DNA of 43,691 bases from NCBI GenBank assembly GCA_021324935.1, contig JAJPIE010000058.1, forward strand, positions 1 through 43,691, in the 5' to 3' direction. The notes under the pieces were generated by a model that made no database searches, was not told where the DNA came from, and saw only the letters and a list, made by a program, of their open reading frames with translations. Position numbers and translations under genes: made by a program. This document shows, piece after piece, positions 8,989 through 17,924 of this stretch; the first letter of the stretch is position 1, and each line of letters starts with the position of its first letter. The stretch comes from Acidobacteriota bacterium (GTDB taxonomy: Bacteria > Acidobacteriota > Terriglobia > Acidiferrales > UBA7541).

Positions 8989-9018
8989 AGTATAAACGCC
9001 GCCTCGCCGTACGGTCAA
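8989..9018 (-). promoter_or_regulatory. Sigma-70-like promoter driving efp
   Basis: On the - strand, TTGACC (9018-9013) and TATACT (8994-8989) are separated by 18 nt, each matching five of six consensus bases. Start of transcription would be near 8982. It is the clearest promoter in the window. Confidence 0.6.
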
Positions 9019-9272
9019 TCCAATGCTGGGTATGCTCATACGGACGCCAAAAAGCGACCAACCCTGCCCTTGGCACGGATCGCGGGGCGTGCCGGGTGCC
9101 GCACCCCGCGGTTTTCCAGGGTGCGGGTTTTCTCTTAACTCCACCGTTCGAGCGATAACCATTAGAATGGGTACTGATTAATTTCAATATCCGTGTCGTC
9201 AGACTGTCGGCTGTTAGCTGTCAACTGTCAGCCCCCTCTTCAGGCCACAGGACACGATCCACGAGCCGCGCC

Positions 9273-10673
9273 TCATTTCCCCGCCATCGTCTTCTCCACC
9301 TCTTCCGCCGTCCGCGGCAGCTTCGCGCTCAACATCTCATATCCGCTCTCCGTTATCAGCACGTCATCCTCAATCCGCACGCCCAGATTCTCCTCCGGAA
9401 TATAAATCCCCGGCTCCACTGTCACCACCTGCCCCACCAGCAGCCGCTTGCACGAATCCCCTGGATCGTGCACGTTCAGCCCGATGTTGTGCCCCAGTCC
9501 GTGAATGAAATACTGCCCTAGCGGCTTCCCGTACCGATCCTTTCCATGCGAATTGATGTAGTCGTAGGCAATCTTATAAACGCTGTTCTTCCCCTTGCGG
9601 CACATATCCGCGCCCGGCCGCACCGCCGCTAGCGCCGCGTTTTGCGCTCCCAGTACAATGTCGTAAATCTCCCTCTGCCTCGCCGTGAACTTCCCATTTG
9701 CCGGCAGCGTCCGCGTCACATCTGCTGCATACCCGGAATACTGCGCGCCAACGTCCAGCACCACGATATCCCCATCCTCAATCTTCCGGCTCAACTTGTC
9801 GTAATGCAGCGCCGTCGAATTCGGCCCCGCTCCCACAATCGGCGCGTACGCCTCCGCTTCCGACCCGCCCATCGCGTGAACTTCCACCATCTTCGCCGCC
9901 ACCTGGTACTCCCACAATCCCGGCCGCATCATCTTCATCGCCGCCAGGTGCGCGTCCACCGAGAGGTCCACCGCCTCCCTCAAAAAGGCAATCTCCGTTG
10001 GCGATTTGATCAAACGCAATTCCGCGATGTTCTGCCGGATATCTTTCAGATTCGCTTGCGGCACTGCCAGTTTGATCCAGTCCACCGTCTCCTTTTCGTG
10101 CGGGAATCCTCCCAACTCCTTCTCATACGGCAAAATCGTGTAGATGGTCGGATAAAGCTTCGCCAGTCTCTCCAACGCCGCGCGCATCTCCCCAAACCCT
10201 CGCACGTCCGCAAATCCGGTCCGTGCCTGGATTCCCGGATCGCTCGGCGACATTCGCACACCATCCCATTTTTCCTTTGCGGGATTTTTCTCCGGCAAAA
10301 AGAAAATCTCCCGCGCTCCTTCAAAATCGTCCCGCTTCGCCTGGCTCTCCGCCGCCGGCAGCAGGATCAGCCCCGCCCCTTCCTCGTTATGTCCCGTCAG
10401 GTAATAAAAATTTTCTTCCTGCCCGAATATGTAGCTCTGCGACTCTTCTTCCCGTCCTTGGAACCCCATCAGCACAATCGGCCCGTCCACCGAGCCCGCC
10501 AGCTTCGCCCGCCTTTGTGCATATACCGAATTGGGCTCGCGTTCCCGGCGTTGCTGTGCCTCCGCCCTGGACACCAGCCCCAACACCGCGACACCCGCCA
10601 GGCAGAACGCCACCCAGTCGCAACCGCGCCGTCCACGCCGTGCTCGCACACTTCCACTCAGTCGACCACTCAT
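9273..10673 (-). CDS. Secreted Xaa-Pro aminopeptidase (M24B, aminopeptidase P family)
   Basis: Dinuclear-metal peptidase that removes an N-terminal residue before proline. An N-terminal signal sequence (Arg-rich n-region, hydrophobic core WVAFCLAGVAVLGLV, cleavage near AEA-Q, residue 39) suggests export. An aminopeptidase-P N-domain (about 45-210) precedes the pita-bread catalytic domain. All five metal ligands are visible: Asp307 (VLDVGAQY), Asp318 (AADVTRTLP), His395 (HGLGHNIG), Glu420 (VTVEPG) and Glu435 (RIEDD). ATG 10673 has GAGGTGA just upstream. The 466-residue length fits a secreted AmpP. A peptide-scavenging role is inferred from the secreted hydrolases nearby. Confidence 0.93.
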   Translation of the reverse strand: MSGRLSGSVRARRGRRGCDWVAFCLAGVAVLGLVSRAEAQQRREREPNSVYAQRRAKLAGSVDGPIVLMGFQGREEESQSYIFGQEENFYYLTGHNEEGAGLILLPAAESQAKRDDFEGAREIFFLPEKNPAKEKWDGVRMSPSDPGIQARTGFADVRGFGEMRAALERLAKLYPTIYTILPYEKELGGFPHEKETVDWIKLAVPQANLKDIRQNIAELRLIKSPTEIAFLREAVDLSVDAHLAAMKMMRPGLWEYQVAAKMVEVHAMGGSEAEAYAPIVGAGPNSTALHYDKLSRKIEDGDIVVLDVGAQYSGYAADVTRTLPANGKFTARQREIYDIVLGAQNAALAAVRPGADMCRKGKNSVYKIAYDYINSHGKDRYGKPLGQYFIHGLGHNIGLNVHDPGDSCKRLLVGQVVTVEPGIYIPEENLGVRIEDDVLITESGYEMLSAKLPRTAEEVEKTMAGK

Positions 10674-10714
10674 CTGCTCACCTCAGAGCCCCTGGGCAAT
10701 AGGGCAAGGCGCAG

Positions 10715-10743
10715 ATTGTATCGAATTTTCACAGCCTTGAGAA
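10715..10743 (-). promoter_or_regulatory. Possible promoter of the aminopeptidase P gene
   Basis: On the - strand, TTCTCA (10743-10738) and TACAAT (10720-10715) are spaced by 17 nt, within the spacer divergent from the cytochrome gene. The -10 matches five of six bases and the -35 four of six. Confidence 0.4.
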
Positions 10744-10949
10744 ACGCATCGCCGCCAGCCTTTTTATGTGCGGGCCATTCAAACTTTCCGGATGACTCGG
10801 CCTTCGCCGGTACATACCAAATTGCCCCACTTGTGATTTGGCTCACTGATTCTCCTCGGCAGCAGGTCCTTAATCAGGGAGGGCATATCCTTGGCCCTCT
10901 AGGCTCACTCCGTTCTCCACAATTGCCCAATCCCCAGTGGAGGTGATTC

Positions 10950-11408
10950 ATGAAACGCATCACTCTTTTTGCCTCGCTCCTGGCGCTCTCCTTCGGATGC
11001 GCCGCATGGTCCCAAGAGCAACCGGCCGGCTCCACGCCGCAGAAGAATGTTGTAAGAAATGAGGCGGTCAAGAGCGCCATGCCAACCGACGGCAAAGAGC
11101 TCTATCGGCATCTTTGTGCCGCCTGCCACGGCAAGGCCGCGAAAGGCGATGGCCCCGCTGCGCCCACTTTCAAAACGCCGCCTGCCGATTTGACTCTCTT
11201 GGCCAAAGATAATGGCGGCAAATATCCAGCGGATCATGTGGCCGCAATTCTGCGTTTTGGCTCGCCAGCGCCCGCCCATGGCTCCAGTGAAATGCCGGTT
11301 TGGGGAAACGTCCTCGGGACATCTCCCATTCATGGCACGGACGGCGTGAAAATCCAGCAACGGATTCTTGCACTGTCTCAGTATCTGGAATCCTTGCAGG
11401 TCAAGTAG
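10950..11408 (+). CDS. Small periplasmic c-type cytochrome
   Basis: A 152-residue exported monohaem cytochrome. The N-terminus is a signal peptide (MKRITLFASLLALSFGCAAW, cleavage near residue 21; the Cys at 17 does not form a canonical lipobox). The haem attachment motif CAACH is at 56-60, and Met115 in SEMPVWG is the likely sixth ligand, as in class I cytochromes. The ATG has an almost perfect GGAGGTGA just upstream, so it should be translated well. The gene is alone, divergent from aminopeptidase P, with no oxidase or dehydrogenase beside it. The redox partner is unknown. Confidence 0.88.
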   Translation: MKRITLFASLLALSFGCAAWSQEQPAGSTPQKNVVRNEAVKSAMPTDGKELYRHLCAACHGKAAKGDGPAAPTFKTPPADLTLLAKDNGGKYPADHVAAILRFGSPAPAHGSSEMPVWGNVLGTSPIHGTDGVKIQQRILALSQYLESLQVK

Positions 11409-11889
11409 TCCCGTCGCTGTCCTTTACGCCCGCGCGTGCTCTGGTTCTTTTGCTGGAGAAATCTTTGCGTAAGCAAACATAACCAGCTGCCCTACCCCCG
11501 CATTTCCCCAGTCGCTTAGTCTTGGGCAAAGTCGCTCCGCCGTCCTTGGCAGCATCCACGCAATTGCCATCCCCTCTGCCAGCGCCGGCGGCGTCAAAAA
11601 CGCCGCCGTTAGCAGACACGCCCAGGATTTCCAGTTCAGCCGCCGCCATTGCCCAATCAATTCGTTGACGCGAAGGCCCATGCCCACGGACACCATCAAG
11701 AAAAACGACGCAATTTGCAGCAGGATTCGCATGCGAGGTGAATTGAAAATCCGGTTTGGGCCGGACCGCACTTGGCGGAGCGCCCTCGCCGGCAATCTAT
11801 CATGCTAGCCCCCTTGCGGGCTGTGCCTGGCGAACTTGTCGCAGGTTCGCTCAGTGCTTGGGTTAAGGTTGCTGGAGTTCCGCCGCCAA
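11409..11889. other. Spacer with a transporter remnant
   Basis: The only coding-like signal is the - strand fragment described at 11424-11732. No terminator with a T-run is visible for either flanking gene. Confidence 0.5.
11424..11732 (-). pseudogene. Remnant of a membrane transporter (bile acid:sodium symporter-like N-terminus)
   Basis: From the ATG at 11732 the frame reads MRILLQIASFFLMVSVGMGL, then a basic stretch (GQWRRLNWKSW), then a second hydrophobic segment ending TAAFLTPPAL. This is the look of the first two membrane helices of a BASS-family transporter, whose members have about ten helices. After about 50 residues the hydrophobic pattern fades and a stop follows at 11424. I read it as a truncated, probably inactive gene. 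The family assignment is tentative, and it could instead be a small membrane protein. Confidence 0.4.
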
Positions 11890-13800
11890 TTACTTCATTA
11901 CGGGCAGTTCGATATACGAGGCCATCTCCGCCGAGCAATACACCCGCTGCGTCGCCTTCACGTAGTCCGAGGCCACCGCCTGATAGATGCTCGGCACGAA
12001 CTTCTGCGGATTCCGGTCGATGATGGGAAACCACGTTGATTGGATCTGCACCATAATTCGGTGCCCTTTCAAAAACACGTGATCGTGATCCCGCAGCGGC
12101 ACATTCCATTCCACAGCCTTGTTCGCCGGCAATGCCGAGGCGTGCTCAAAGCTCTGCAAATACCTCCCGCGCCGCACTTCCATCGCAATCGGCAACTCGT
12201 ATCCGTTCAGCGACTCCGCGTACTGCCCTGGCTTCGGACCTTCTTCCGGTTCCCAAGCGTTCTTCTGCGCGTCCTGTGGGTACACGTCGATCAGTTTCAC
12301 CACAAAATCGCTGTCCGTTCCCGTAGTCGAAGCAAACAGCTTCGCCGCCAATTGCCCCGTGACCGTCAAGTCGTGGTCCAGCGGTTCACTCACAAACGTC
12401 AGCACATCCGGCCGGTTATCCACAAATCGCTGGTCTGCCACTTCCCACGTTCTCCAGTCGCCTGCCGGATACGTCGGCGAGATCGGCCGCATGCGGTACG
12501 GAACTGGATTCGCTGGATCGGATACATACTCCCGGTAGTCCCCGCCTTTTCCTCCATCCTTCGGTGCCGTGAACGAAAGCGTCCCGTCCGCATGCAGGTA
12601 AAGTTTTGTTGCCACTGCTTCTTTAGGCGGCCACTCCGCGTAGGTGCGCCACCTATTCGATCCGCTCTGAAACGTTGTTGCCTGCCACGTGGGCTTTTTC
12701 CCCTTCCCGTGCAGGTAATAGCGGAAAAAAGGCGCCTCCAGATCTCCGCGAAACTCCTTCGCCGTGTCGTGCCCGCCGTAGGGAATCAATCCGATGCTCT
12801 TCGCTTCCGGTCTCTGCCACTGCCCGTGGAACCACGGCCCCGCTACCATGAAATTCGTGTGCTCCGGATCGTGCTCTTCCGCGTGGCGGAATATCTGCCA
12901 CGGCCCCCATGGATCTTCCTGGTCCCAAAACCCCGCCACGTTCAAGTTCGGCACCGTCGATGCGTGCAACTGCCTCACCCACGCTTCCTTCTTCCAGAAA
13001 TCGTCGTAATCCGGATGCTCCACCGTCAGATTCCAGTAGGGGATCGAGCCATGCAGGTATTTGTCGTTGATATTGGAAAGCGGCCCCAGCTTCAGATACC
13101 ACTCATAGGTGTCGTAAATTTCAAACGCAAAGTTCGTGTTCTTGTTCTTGTCTGCCTGTTCCATCACCGCGTATTCGAAATCGTAGCTCTCCCGCAGCGC
13201 TCCATACCGGTGATCGTCGTCGTTCATCCACTGGTCCACCGGCGATGCCTGCTCGCTGATCGCCTTTAGCGCCGGATGCGGGTGCAGCAGAGTCAACGCC
13301 GCCGTCAACCCGTCGTACGACACGCCGAAAATTCCCACCTTGCTGTTGTTTCCCTTGACGTTTTTCACCAGCCAGTCGATCGTGTCGTAAGCGTCCGTTG
13401 TCTCGCTTGTCGCTTTTGGATCGGTTAGGTCCACTTGTGACGAAATGTTGAACACGCCTTCCGACTTGAATCGTCCGCGAAGATTCTGAATCACAAAGAT
13501 GTATCCGTCTTGCATCAATTCTTTCCATCGCGCCGGCATCTCCGCCGGCGCCTTCTCCGGTACGCCATACGGCGTCCGCTCCAGCAATATCGGCAGCGGC
13601 TCGGTTGCGTTCACCGGCGTCAGGATGACGGTCTGCAAATGCACGCCATCCCGCACCGGTATCATCACTTCTTCAAAATGGAAAAGGGGAGTTGCGGCCG
13701 GCTGTTGCGCGGCCACGCACATCGAAAAAACGAAGGAAAAAACCAATAAAATCGCGCTTTTGCGCAAGGAGCCCTCCGGTGACAACCAATTCGCCGCCAT
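11890..13800 (-). CDS. Secreted CocE/NonD-family alpha/beta hydrolase (S15-like)
   Basis: A 636-residue exported serine hydrolase of the family holding X-Pro dipeptidyl-peptidases, cocaine esterase and glutaryl-7-ACA acylases. A signal peptide (residues about 12-32, hydrophobic ILLVFSFVFSMCVAA) is followed by the alpha/beta-hydrolase fold. The nucleophile is Ser161 in GVSYDG, the acid is probably Asp293 in AGFWDQED, and the base His325 in GPWFHGQW. The C-terminal third (from about residue 430) is the jelly-roll domain typical of the family, with DSDFVVKLIDVYP. Whether it cleaves peptides, esters or amides cannot be told from sequence. Neighbouring secreted peptidases favour peptide or amide substrates, by inference only. 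Confidence 0.9.
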   Translation of the reverse strand: MAANWLSPEGSLRKSAILLVFSFVFSMCVAAQQPAATPLFHFEEVMIPVRDGVHLQTVILTPVNATEPLPILLERTPYGVPEKAPAEMPARWKELMQDGYIFVIQNLRGRFKSEGVFNISSQVDLTDPKATSETTDAYDTIDWLVKNVKGNNSKVGIFGVSYDGLTAALTLLHPHPALKAISEQASPVDQWMNDDDHRYGALRESYDFEYAVMEQADKNKNTNFAFEIYDTYEWYLKLGPLSNINDKYLHGSIPYWNLTVEHPDYDDFWKKEAWVRQLHASTVPNLNVAGFWDQEDPWGPWQIFRHAEEHDPEHTNFMVAGPWFHGQWQRPEAKSIGLIPYGGHDTAKEFRGDLEAPFFRYYLHGKGKKPTWQATTFQSGSNRWRTYAEWPPKEAVATKLYLHADGTLSFTAPKDGGKGGDYREYVSDPANPVPYRMRPISPTYPAGDWRTWEVADQRFVDNRPDVLTFVSEPLDHDLTVTGQLAAKLFASTTGTDSDFVVKLIDVYPQDAQKNAWEPEEGPKPGQYAESLNGYELPIAMEVRRGRYLQSFEHASALPANKAVEWNVPLRDHDHVFLKGHRIMVQIQSTWFPIIDRNPQKFVPSIYQAVASDYVKATQRVYCSAEMASYIELPVMK

Positions 13801-13897
13801 CTTAGTTGCTGCGGCGCGTGCGCGTCAACCAATCACGTTCCTGCTTTGTCACGCGTAACGTGGTGTGGCGTGCTCTCTGGAAAGTCTTGCAAACTCA

Positions 13898-14956
13898 CTA
13901 AGTCTTCCTGCGCAATCCATCCCTCAGTTCAACCATCGCGCCCCTTGCTTTTTTCCATTCCTTCCATGCGTACCCGTCCGCATAAGGAAAGCCGGCCCCC
14001 GCAAGCGCCTGCCGCGCCCTCTCCGCAAATCTCACCTCCATGCCGAGTTGCAGTCCATCCATTCGCTCTCCGCTTTGGTTGTGTGCAATCGCTTCCTCTC
14101 GGCGGATACCTTCGGGCAAATGCAGCTGAAACTTTCCGCGATTCACCAAAAACGGATATCCTCCCGGTAGCCCAGGAACTCCCGGAACGCTCATTCGCAG
14201 CGTATTCCCCGTGAACAGCGCCAGAATCACGGCCGTCGCGGTCCCCGCGGTCACTTGGTTCAAGTCTTCCGAAATCGCCTTCAAATGTGGGCTAAGCTTC
14301 GCCGATTTTACTTCCCTCCGTTTCACCCACACGCGCGGCTCTGTGACGCCGGCCTTCCCGAGCAACCATCCTCTAAGATGTCCATGGTGTCCCACCACGC
14401 TTACTTCAGCCCTCTTCACCGCCGCATGCGAACTGCAGAACGCCTCCACGATTCCCGCATTTCCGATCCCGCATGTCACCCGCAACCCCGTCCGCTCCAG
14501 TGCCACGTTCACGCAATCCGGATAGCACGCATTTACGATCGCCGCTTCCGAATCTCCGGCCGCTTCGCTCACCTCCGCCGTCAGCGCCATCTGCAGTGGC
14601 AGCGTGATCCCGAATCCCGCCTCGGCTACTAGCTTCGTCCAGCCATTCCCGCCCCCGGCGGCTTCCCAGGGTGACTGCAGCGAGGCCGTCTGAAATATCA
14701 CCTTCGGCTTCAGCGACCTCAGCGCCCGCCCGAAAGCCGCGGCCCGGAATTCCGCAATTTCCATTGCCGCAAATTGCACGGGAGTTTGAAAAATCGCCGA
14801 TCTCGCATTTGCCATCCTCGCCAGTTGCGCCGCCTTCTCTAGCGACCGGCCAATGACGACAACGCGCAAAGACAGCTTCGGTGCTTGTGAAAGCCCTCCC
14901 GCCACGCCTGCCGCCAGCGAACCCGACCCTACCACCACAATGTCCGCACTCTTCAC
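13898..14956 (-). CDS. Rossmann-fold NAD(P)-binding protein of unknown function
   Basis: A 352-residue cytosolic protein. The N-terminus IVVVGSGSLAAGVAGG (residues 6-21) is a dinucleotide-binding glycine loop, and the segment LSLRVVVIGRSLEKAAQLAR looks like the second strand and helix. Later segments VNACYPDCVNVAL and CGIGNAG resemble the dehydrogenase core. The remaining half is not recognised. It lies downstream of the molybdopterin subunit gene on the same strand after about 170 bp, so they could be co-transcribed. A saccharopine- or opine-dehydrogenase-like activity is possible but not supported by any residue I can name. Confidence 0.65.
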   Translation of the reverse strand: MKSADIVVVGSGSLAAGVAGGLSQAPKLSLRVVVIGRSLEKAAQLARMANARSAIFQTPVQFAAMEIAEFRAAAFGRALRSLKPKVIFQTASLQSPWEAAGGGNGWTKLVAEAGFGITLPLQMALTAEVSEAAGDSEAAIVNACYPDCVNVALERTGLRVTCGIGNAGIVEAFCSSHAAVKRAEVSVVGHHGHLRGWLLGKAGVTEPRVWVKRREVKSAKLSPHLKAISEDLNQVTAGTATAVILALFTGNTLRMSVPGVPGLPGGYPFLVNRGKFQLHLPEGIRREEAIAHNQSGERMDGLQLGMEVRFAERARQALAGAGFPYADGYAWKEWKKARGAMVELRDGLRRKT

Positions 14957-15130
14957 GCGACTCTCCTTGCCAAACCCCCGCCGCCTTGCACTTTACGCAA
15001 AATAGGCACGCGTCCTCCTGGGACTCGCGCTCTCTGCCAGCCTCAGGATCTCAATGCCCTCTTTATGCAGGATCTATCGCCGGACTTCGTCGTCTCCGGC
15101 GCGGATGCCAGTCCAATTGCTCACCGGCTC

Positions 15131-17338
15131 TTACGCCCACGAATAGCCGTGCTTCGCCAGCGGCAGCGACCGGATTCGCTTTCCCGTCGCCGCAAACAAC
15201 GCATTGCAAACCGCCGGCAGCAACGGCGGCACCGCCGGCTCTCCCAATCCCGTCGGCGGGTTGTCCGTCTTCAAAAAGTGCACTTCAATCTCCGGCGGCG
15301 CCTGATTGATCCTCACCGGCGTGTACTCGTCGAAATTGCTCTGCTCCGCGCGGCCGTTCTTCATCGCGATTTCATAGCTCATCACGGAACTCAGCCCTTC
15401 GATCACCGCTCCCTGGCACTCGTTGATCGCCGCGCCCGGATTGACGATCTGGCTCCCGATGTCCCCCACCACCCACACCTTGTTCACCTTCACCCGGTTC
15501 TTTTCATCCACACGCAGGTCCACTACCTCCGCAAAATAACCGCGGTGCGCAAATTGAAACGCAATCCCCATCCCTGTTCCCTTGGGCAACTTAGATTTTC
15601 CCCAGCCGGACTTTTCCGCCACCGCTTTCACAACGCCTGCCGCTCGCGACGCCACAAATTCCGGCCCGTCGTTCTTCGATTCCGGATTCATCACCGTCGG
15701 CCGGGTCAAAATGTCCAGCCGGAATTGCACCGGATCCTTTCCCCCCGCATGCGCCAGTTCGTCGATGAACGACTGAAACACCCAGCAAAACGCATTGCTT
15801 CCCGGCGCCCGCAAGGCGTACGTCGGAATTCCCGTCGGCATCAGCGATGCTCCGAAGTAATAATCCGCCAGCAACGTTCCCGGAAATTCGCTTCCGCGGA
15901 TGCTTGCCGCAGGTGCAAACTTGTCTCCTTCGCCGAAACTCACAAAATGATTCCGCCACGCGATCAGCTTCCCCGATCCGTCCACGCCGCCCTTCAAAAA
16001 GTGATAGCCCGCCGGCCGATAGTGGTCGTGATGAAAATCGTCTTCGCGCGTCCAGAGCAGCTTCACCGGCACCCCCAACTGCTTCGCAATGGCTCCTGCT
16101 TCCACCATGTAATCGTTCGTCAGCCGCCGCCCGAATCCTCCGCCGGCGCGCTTCATGTGCACGATGATGTCGTCGTGCGCTACATGCAGCGTTTTCGCCA
16201 CCAGCATTCGCCCGCTCTCTGGCGTTTGCGACGGCGACCAGAACTCCAGTTTCCCGTCGTGATAGTGCGCCAGGCAGTTCTGTGGTTCCATCGGCGCATG
16301 CGCGATGAACGGATAGTCGTACACTGCTTCCACCACCTTCGCCGCCGTTTTCAACGCTGCTTCCGCGTCCCCGTCTTTCCGCAAAATCATCGCAGGATTC
16401 TGCTTCGACAAATCCTTGGCCTGTTTCAAATACCCTTCGCTGCTCTGTTGCGCCGTCGCGCCTTCCTCCCATTTGAACCTCAGCTTTTCCCGCGCGGACT
16501 TTGCCTGCCACCAGCTATCCGCCACCACCGCCACTCCGGGCATCAGCCCCAGAATGTCCGAAGTCCCTTCCAGCGCGAATACATGTCTCACGCCCGGTTC
16601 TTTCTTCACCTCATCCAGATTCCCGCTTACGAATTTTCCGCCGAACACCGGACATTTCTCATACACCGCCCAAAGCATCCCGGGCACTCGGAAATCGATG
16701 CTGTAGAGCGATTTCCCGCTCACGATCGCCGCACTGTCCACCCCCAGCGTCGTGTGCCCGATGATTTTATAGTCCCTCGGATCCTTTAGCTTTACGGATG
16801 TCAGATCCGGTGGCGTCATCGTCGCCACCTTCGTCGCCAGCGAACCGTACGTTACGCTCCGCTTCGTTGCCTGGTGATACACTCTTCCCGATGCCGTCTT
16901 GCACTCCGCTTCGCCAACGCCCCAGCTCTGCGCCGCCGCCGTCACAAACATCTGCCGGCACGCCGCGCCCACTTGCCGCAACGGATCCCAGTTGATCGGC
17001 GTCGCCGTGCTTCCGCCCGCCCGCTGCACCCCATAGAGCGTTTCGTCCAGGTCCGCCTGCTCAATCCGCACGTCTCTCCAGTCCACGTCCAGCTCATCGG
17101 CGATAATCATCGGAAGGGAAGTCTTCACGCCCTGCCCGATTTCCGGATTCTTCGCCGTAATCGTGAAAATATTTTCCCGGCTGACGTGTACAAATGCGGT
17201 CGGAACCCACTTCGGCGCCGGCGGTGTTTGCGCAAATACGCGCCCCAGCGGCTTGGCATAGACGCTTATCAGCAATCCGCCTCCTGCGGCGGTGCTCACT
17301 TTCAGGAAGTTGCGTCGGTCCAGGCGGGTTGCAATCAT
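15131..17338 (-). CDS. Tat-exported molybdenum hydroxylase large subunit (IorB-like, xanthine dehydrogenase family)
   Basis: Molybdopterin-binding subunit of an aldehyde/isoquinoline oxidoreductase-like enzyme, 735 residues. The N-terminus has the twin-arginine motif DRRNFLKVS (Arg8-Arg9) followed by [10 protein letters not shown], so it should be exported folded with its cofactor. Family motifs are [17 protein letters not shown] in the middle, [16 protein letters not shown] near residue 630, and GLGEPAVPP near 696, which holds the conserved active-site glutamate. IorB-type enzymes normally pair with a small [2Fe-2S] subunit. None is encoded on either side, so the electron acceptor must come from elsewhere, or the gene has lost its partner. 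Confidence 0.9.
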   Translation of the reverse strand: MIATRLDRRNFLKVSTAAGGGLLISVYAKPLGRVFAQTPPAPKWVPTAFVHVSRENIFTITAKNPEIGQGVKTSLPMIIADELDVDWRDVRIEQADLDETLYGVQRAGGSTATPINWDPLRQVGAACRQMFVTAAAQSWGVGEAECKTASGRVYHQATKRSVTYGSLATKVATMTPPDLTSVKLKDPRDYKIIGHTTLGVDSAAIVSGKSLYSIDFRVPGMLWAVYEKCPVFGGKFVSGNLDEVKKEPGVRHVFALEGTSDILGLMPGVAVVADSWWQAKSAREKLRFKWEEGATAQQSSEGYLKQAKDLSKQNPAMILRKDGDAEAALKTAAKVVEAVYDYPFIAHAPMEPQNCLAHYHDGKLEFWSPSQTPESGRMLVAKTLHVAHDDIIVHMKRAGGGFGRRLTNDYMVEAGAIAKQLGVPVKLLWTREDDFHHDHYRPAGYHFLKGGVDGSGKLIAWRNHFVSFGEGDKFAPAASIRGSEFPGTLLADYYFGASLMPTGIPTYALRAPGSNAFCWVFQSFIDELAHAGGKDPVQFRLDILTRPTVMNPESKNDGPEFVASRAAGVVKAVAEKSGWGKSKLPKGTGMGIAFQFAHRGYFAEVVDLRVDEKNRVKVNKVWVVGDIGSQIVNPGAAINECQGAVIEGLSSVMSYEIAMKNGRAEQSNFDEYTPVRINQAPPEIEVHFLKTDNPPTGLGEPAVPPLLPAVCNALFAATGKRIRSLPLAKHGYSWA

Positions 17339-17524
17339 TCCTTGCCTTCCTTTTGCGCGTCGGGCTGCGCCTGAGGTTATTGGAGCCTGTAGTCTAACTC
17401 CGTTGCTCCGGGGCGGGAAGATGCGCCTCCCAATTCGCGTTTCGCCCCTTCCCTGAGTGACATCTCCCGTCTCGCGCGTTAAACTGTTAACTCCAGCCTA
17501 AACAACTTTTCGTATGGAGGAGAA

Positions 17525-17923
17525 ATGCAGAGGTCGCTCTTTAGCGCCATTGCGGTCGCATGTCTGTGTGCTTTCGTCGGAACGTGGGCTTCCCCCGCCA
17601 AAGCTCAGGATCACGTGGTTTCCCCGGCGCAATTTCAAAGCGATGCCGCCGGGGCTTCCGCCGCCCGGCAACAGCACGTGCAGCAGATTGACGGCTTTCT
17701 GTCCACCAAAGACGCCCAGCAAGCCATGAAATCTGCGCACATGGATCCGCAGCAAGTGAAATCCGCGGTTCAGCAGCTCGACGATGAAGATCTCGCTCAG
17801 CTCTCCGCGCGCGCCGAAAAGGCCCAGCGCGATTTCGCCGCCGGCACTCTCTCGGATCGCGATTTGCTCATCATTCTTGTCGCGATCGCCGCTCTCATTC
17901 TGATCATCGTGGCGGTTCGCTGA
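17525..17923 (+). CDS. PA2779-like small exported membrane protein
   Basis: First gene of a three-gene operon. The 132-residue protein has a signal peptide (residues 1-28, ending ASPAKA), a helical central part that resembles the PA2779 family (QQIDGFLSTKDAQQAM through DDEDLAQLSARAEKAQ), and a single C-terminal membrane helix (LLIILVAIAALILIIVAV, about 113-131) with a lone Arg after it. It is probably anchored in the inner membrane with the helical part in the periplasm. GGAGG at 17516-17520 supports ATG 17525. PA2779-type genes are known to sit beside C39-like peptidases, as here: the peptidase starts one base after its stop codon. The biochemical role is unknown. It may be the substrate or a scaffold of the peptidase. 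Confidence 0.8.
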   Translation: MQRSLFSAIAVACLCAFVGTWASPAKAQDHVVSPAQFQSDAAGASAARQQHVQQIDGFLSTKDAQQAMKSAHMDPQQVKSAVQQLDDEDLAQLSARAEKAQRDFAAGTLSDRDLLIILVAIAALILIIVAVR

Positions 17924-17924
17924 C

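Larger units (their letters stand above)
8652..9272. other. Long spacer upstream of efp, with promoter, leader and repeats
   Basis: No protein gene is supported in these 621 bases. They hold two palindromic repeats (8691-8801), a sigma-70-like promoter on the - strand (8989-9018), a strong hairpin at the expected 5' end of the transcript (8947-8981), a GC-rich inverted repeat at 9079-9110 and degenerate TTAGCTGTCAACTGTCAG tracts near 9205-9230. The efp mRNA would have a leader of about 330 nt. Confidence 0.55.

Noticed and set aside
8824..9162. 112-residue open frame on the - strand in the efp leader region
   Set aside because: Its sequence covers the promoter, the GC-rich inverted repeat and the hairpin. 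Composition and lack of a ribosome-binding site argue against a gene.
15065..16789. 574-residue open frame on the + strand across the molybdenum hydroxylase
   Set aside because: Arg/His/Pro-rich shadow frame without domains; the opposite strand encodes all the family motifs.
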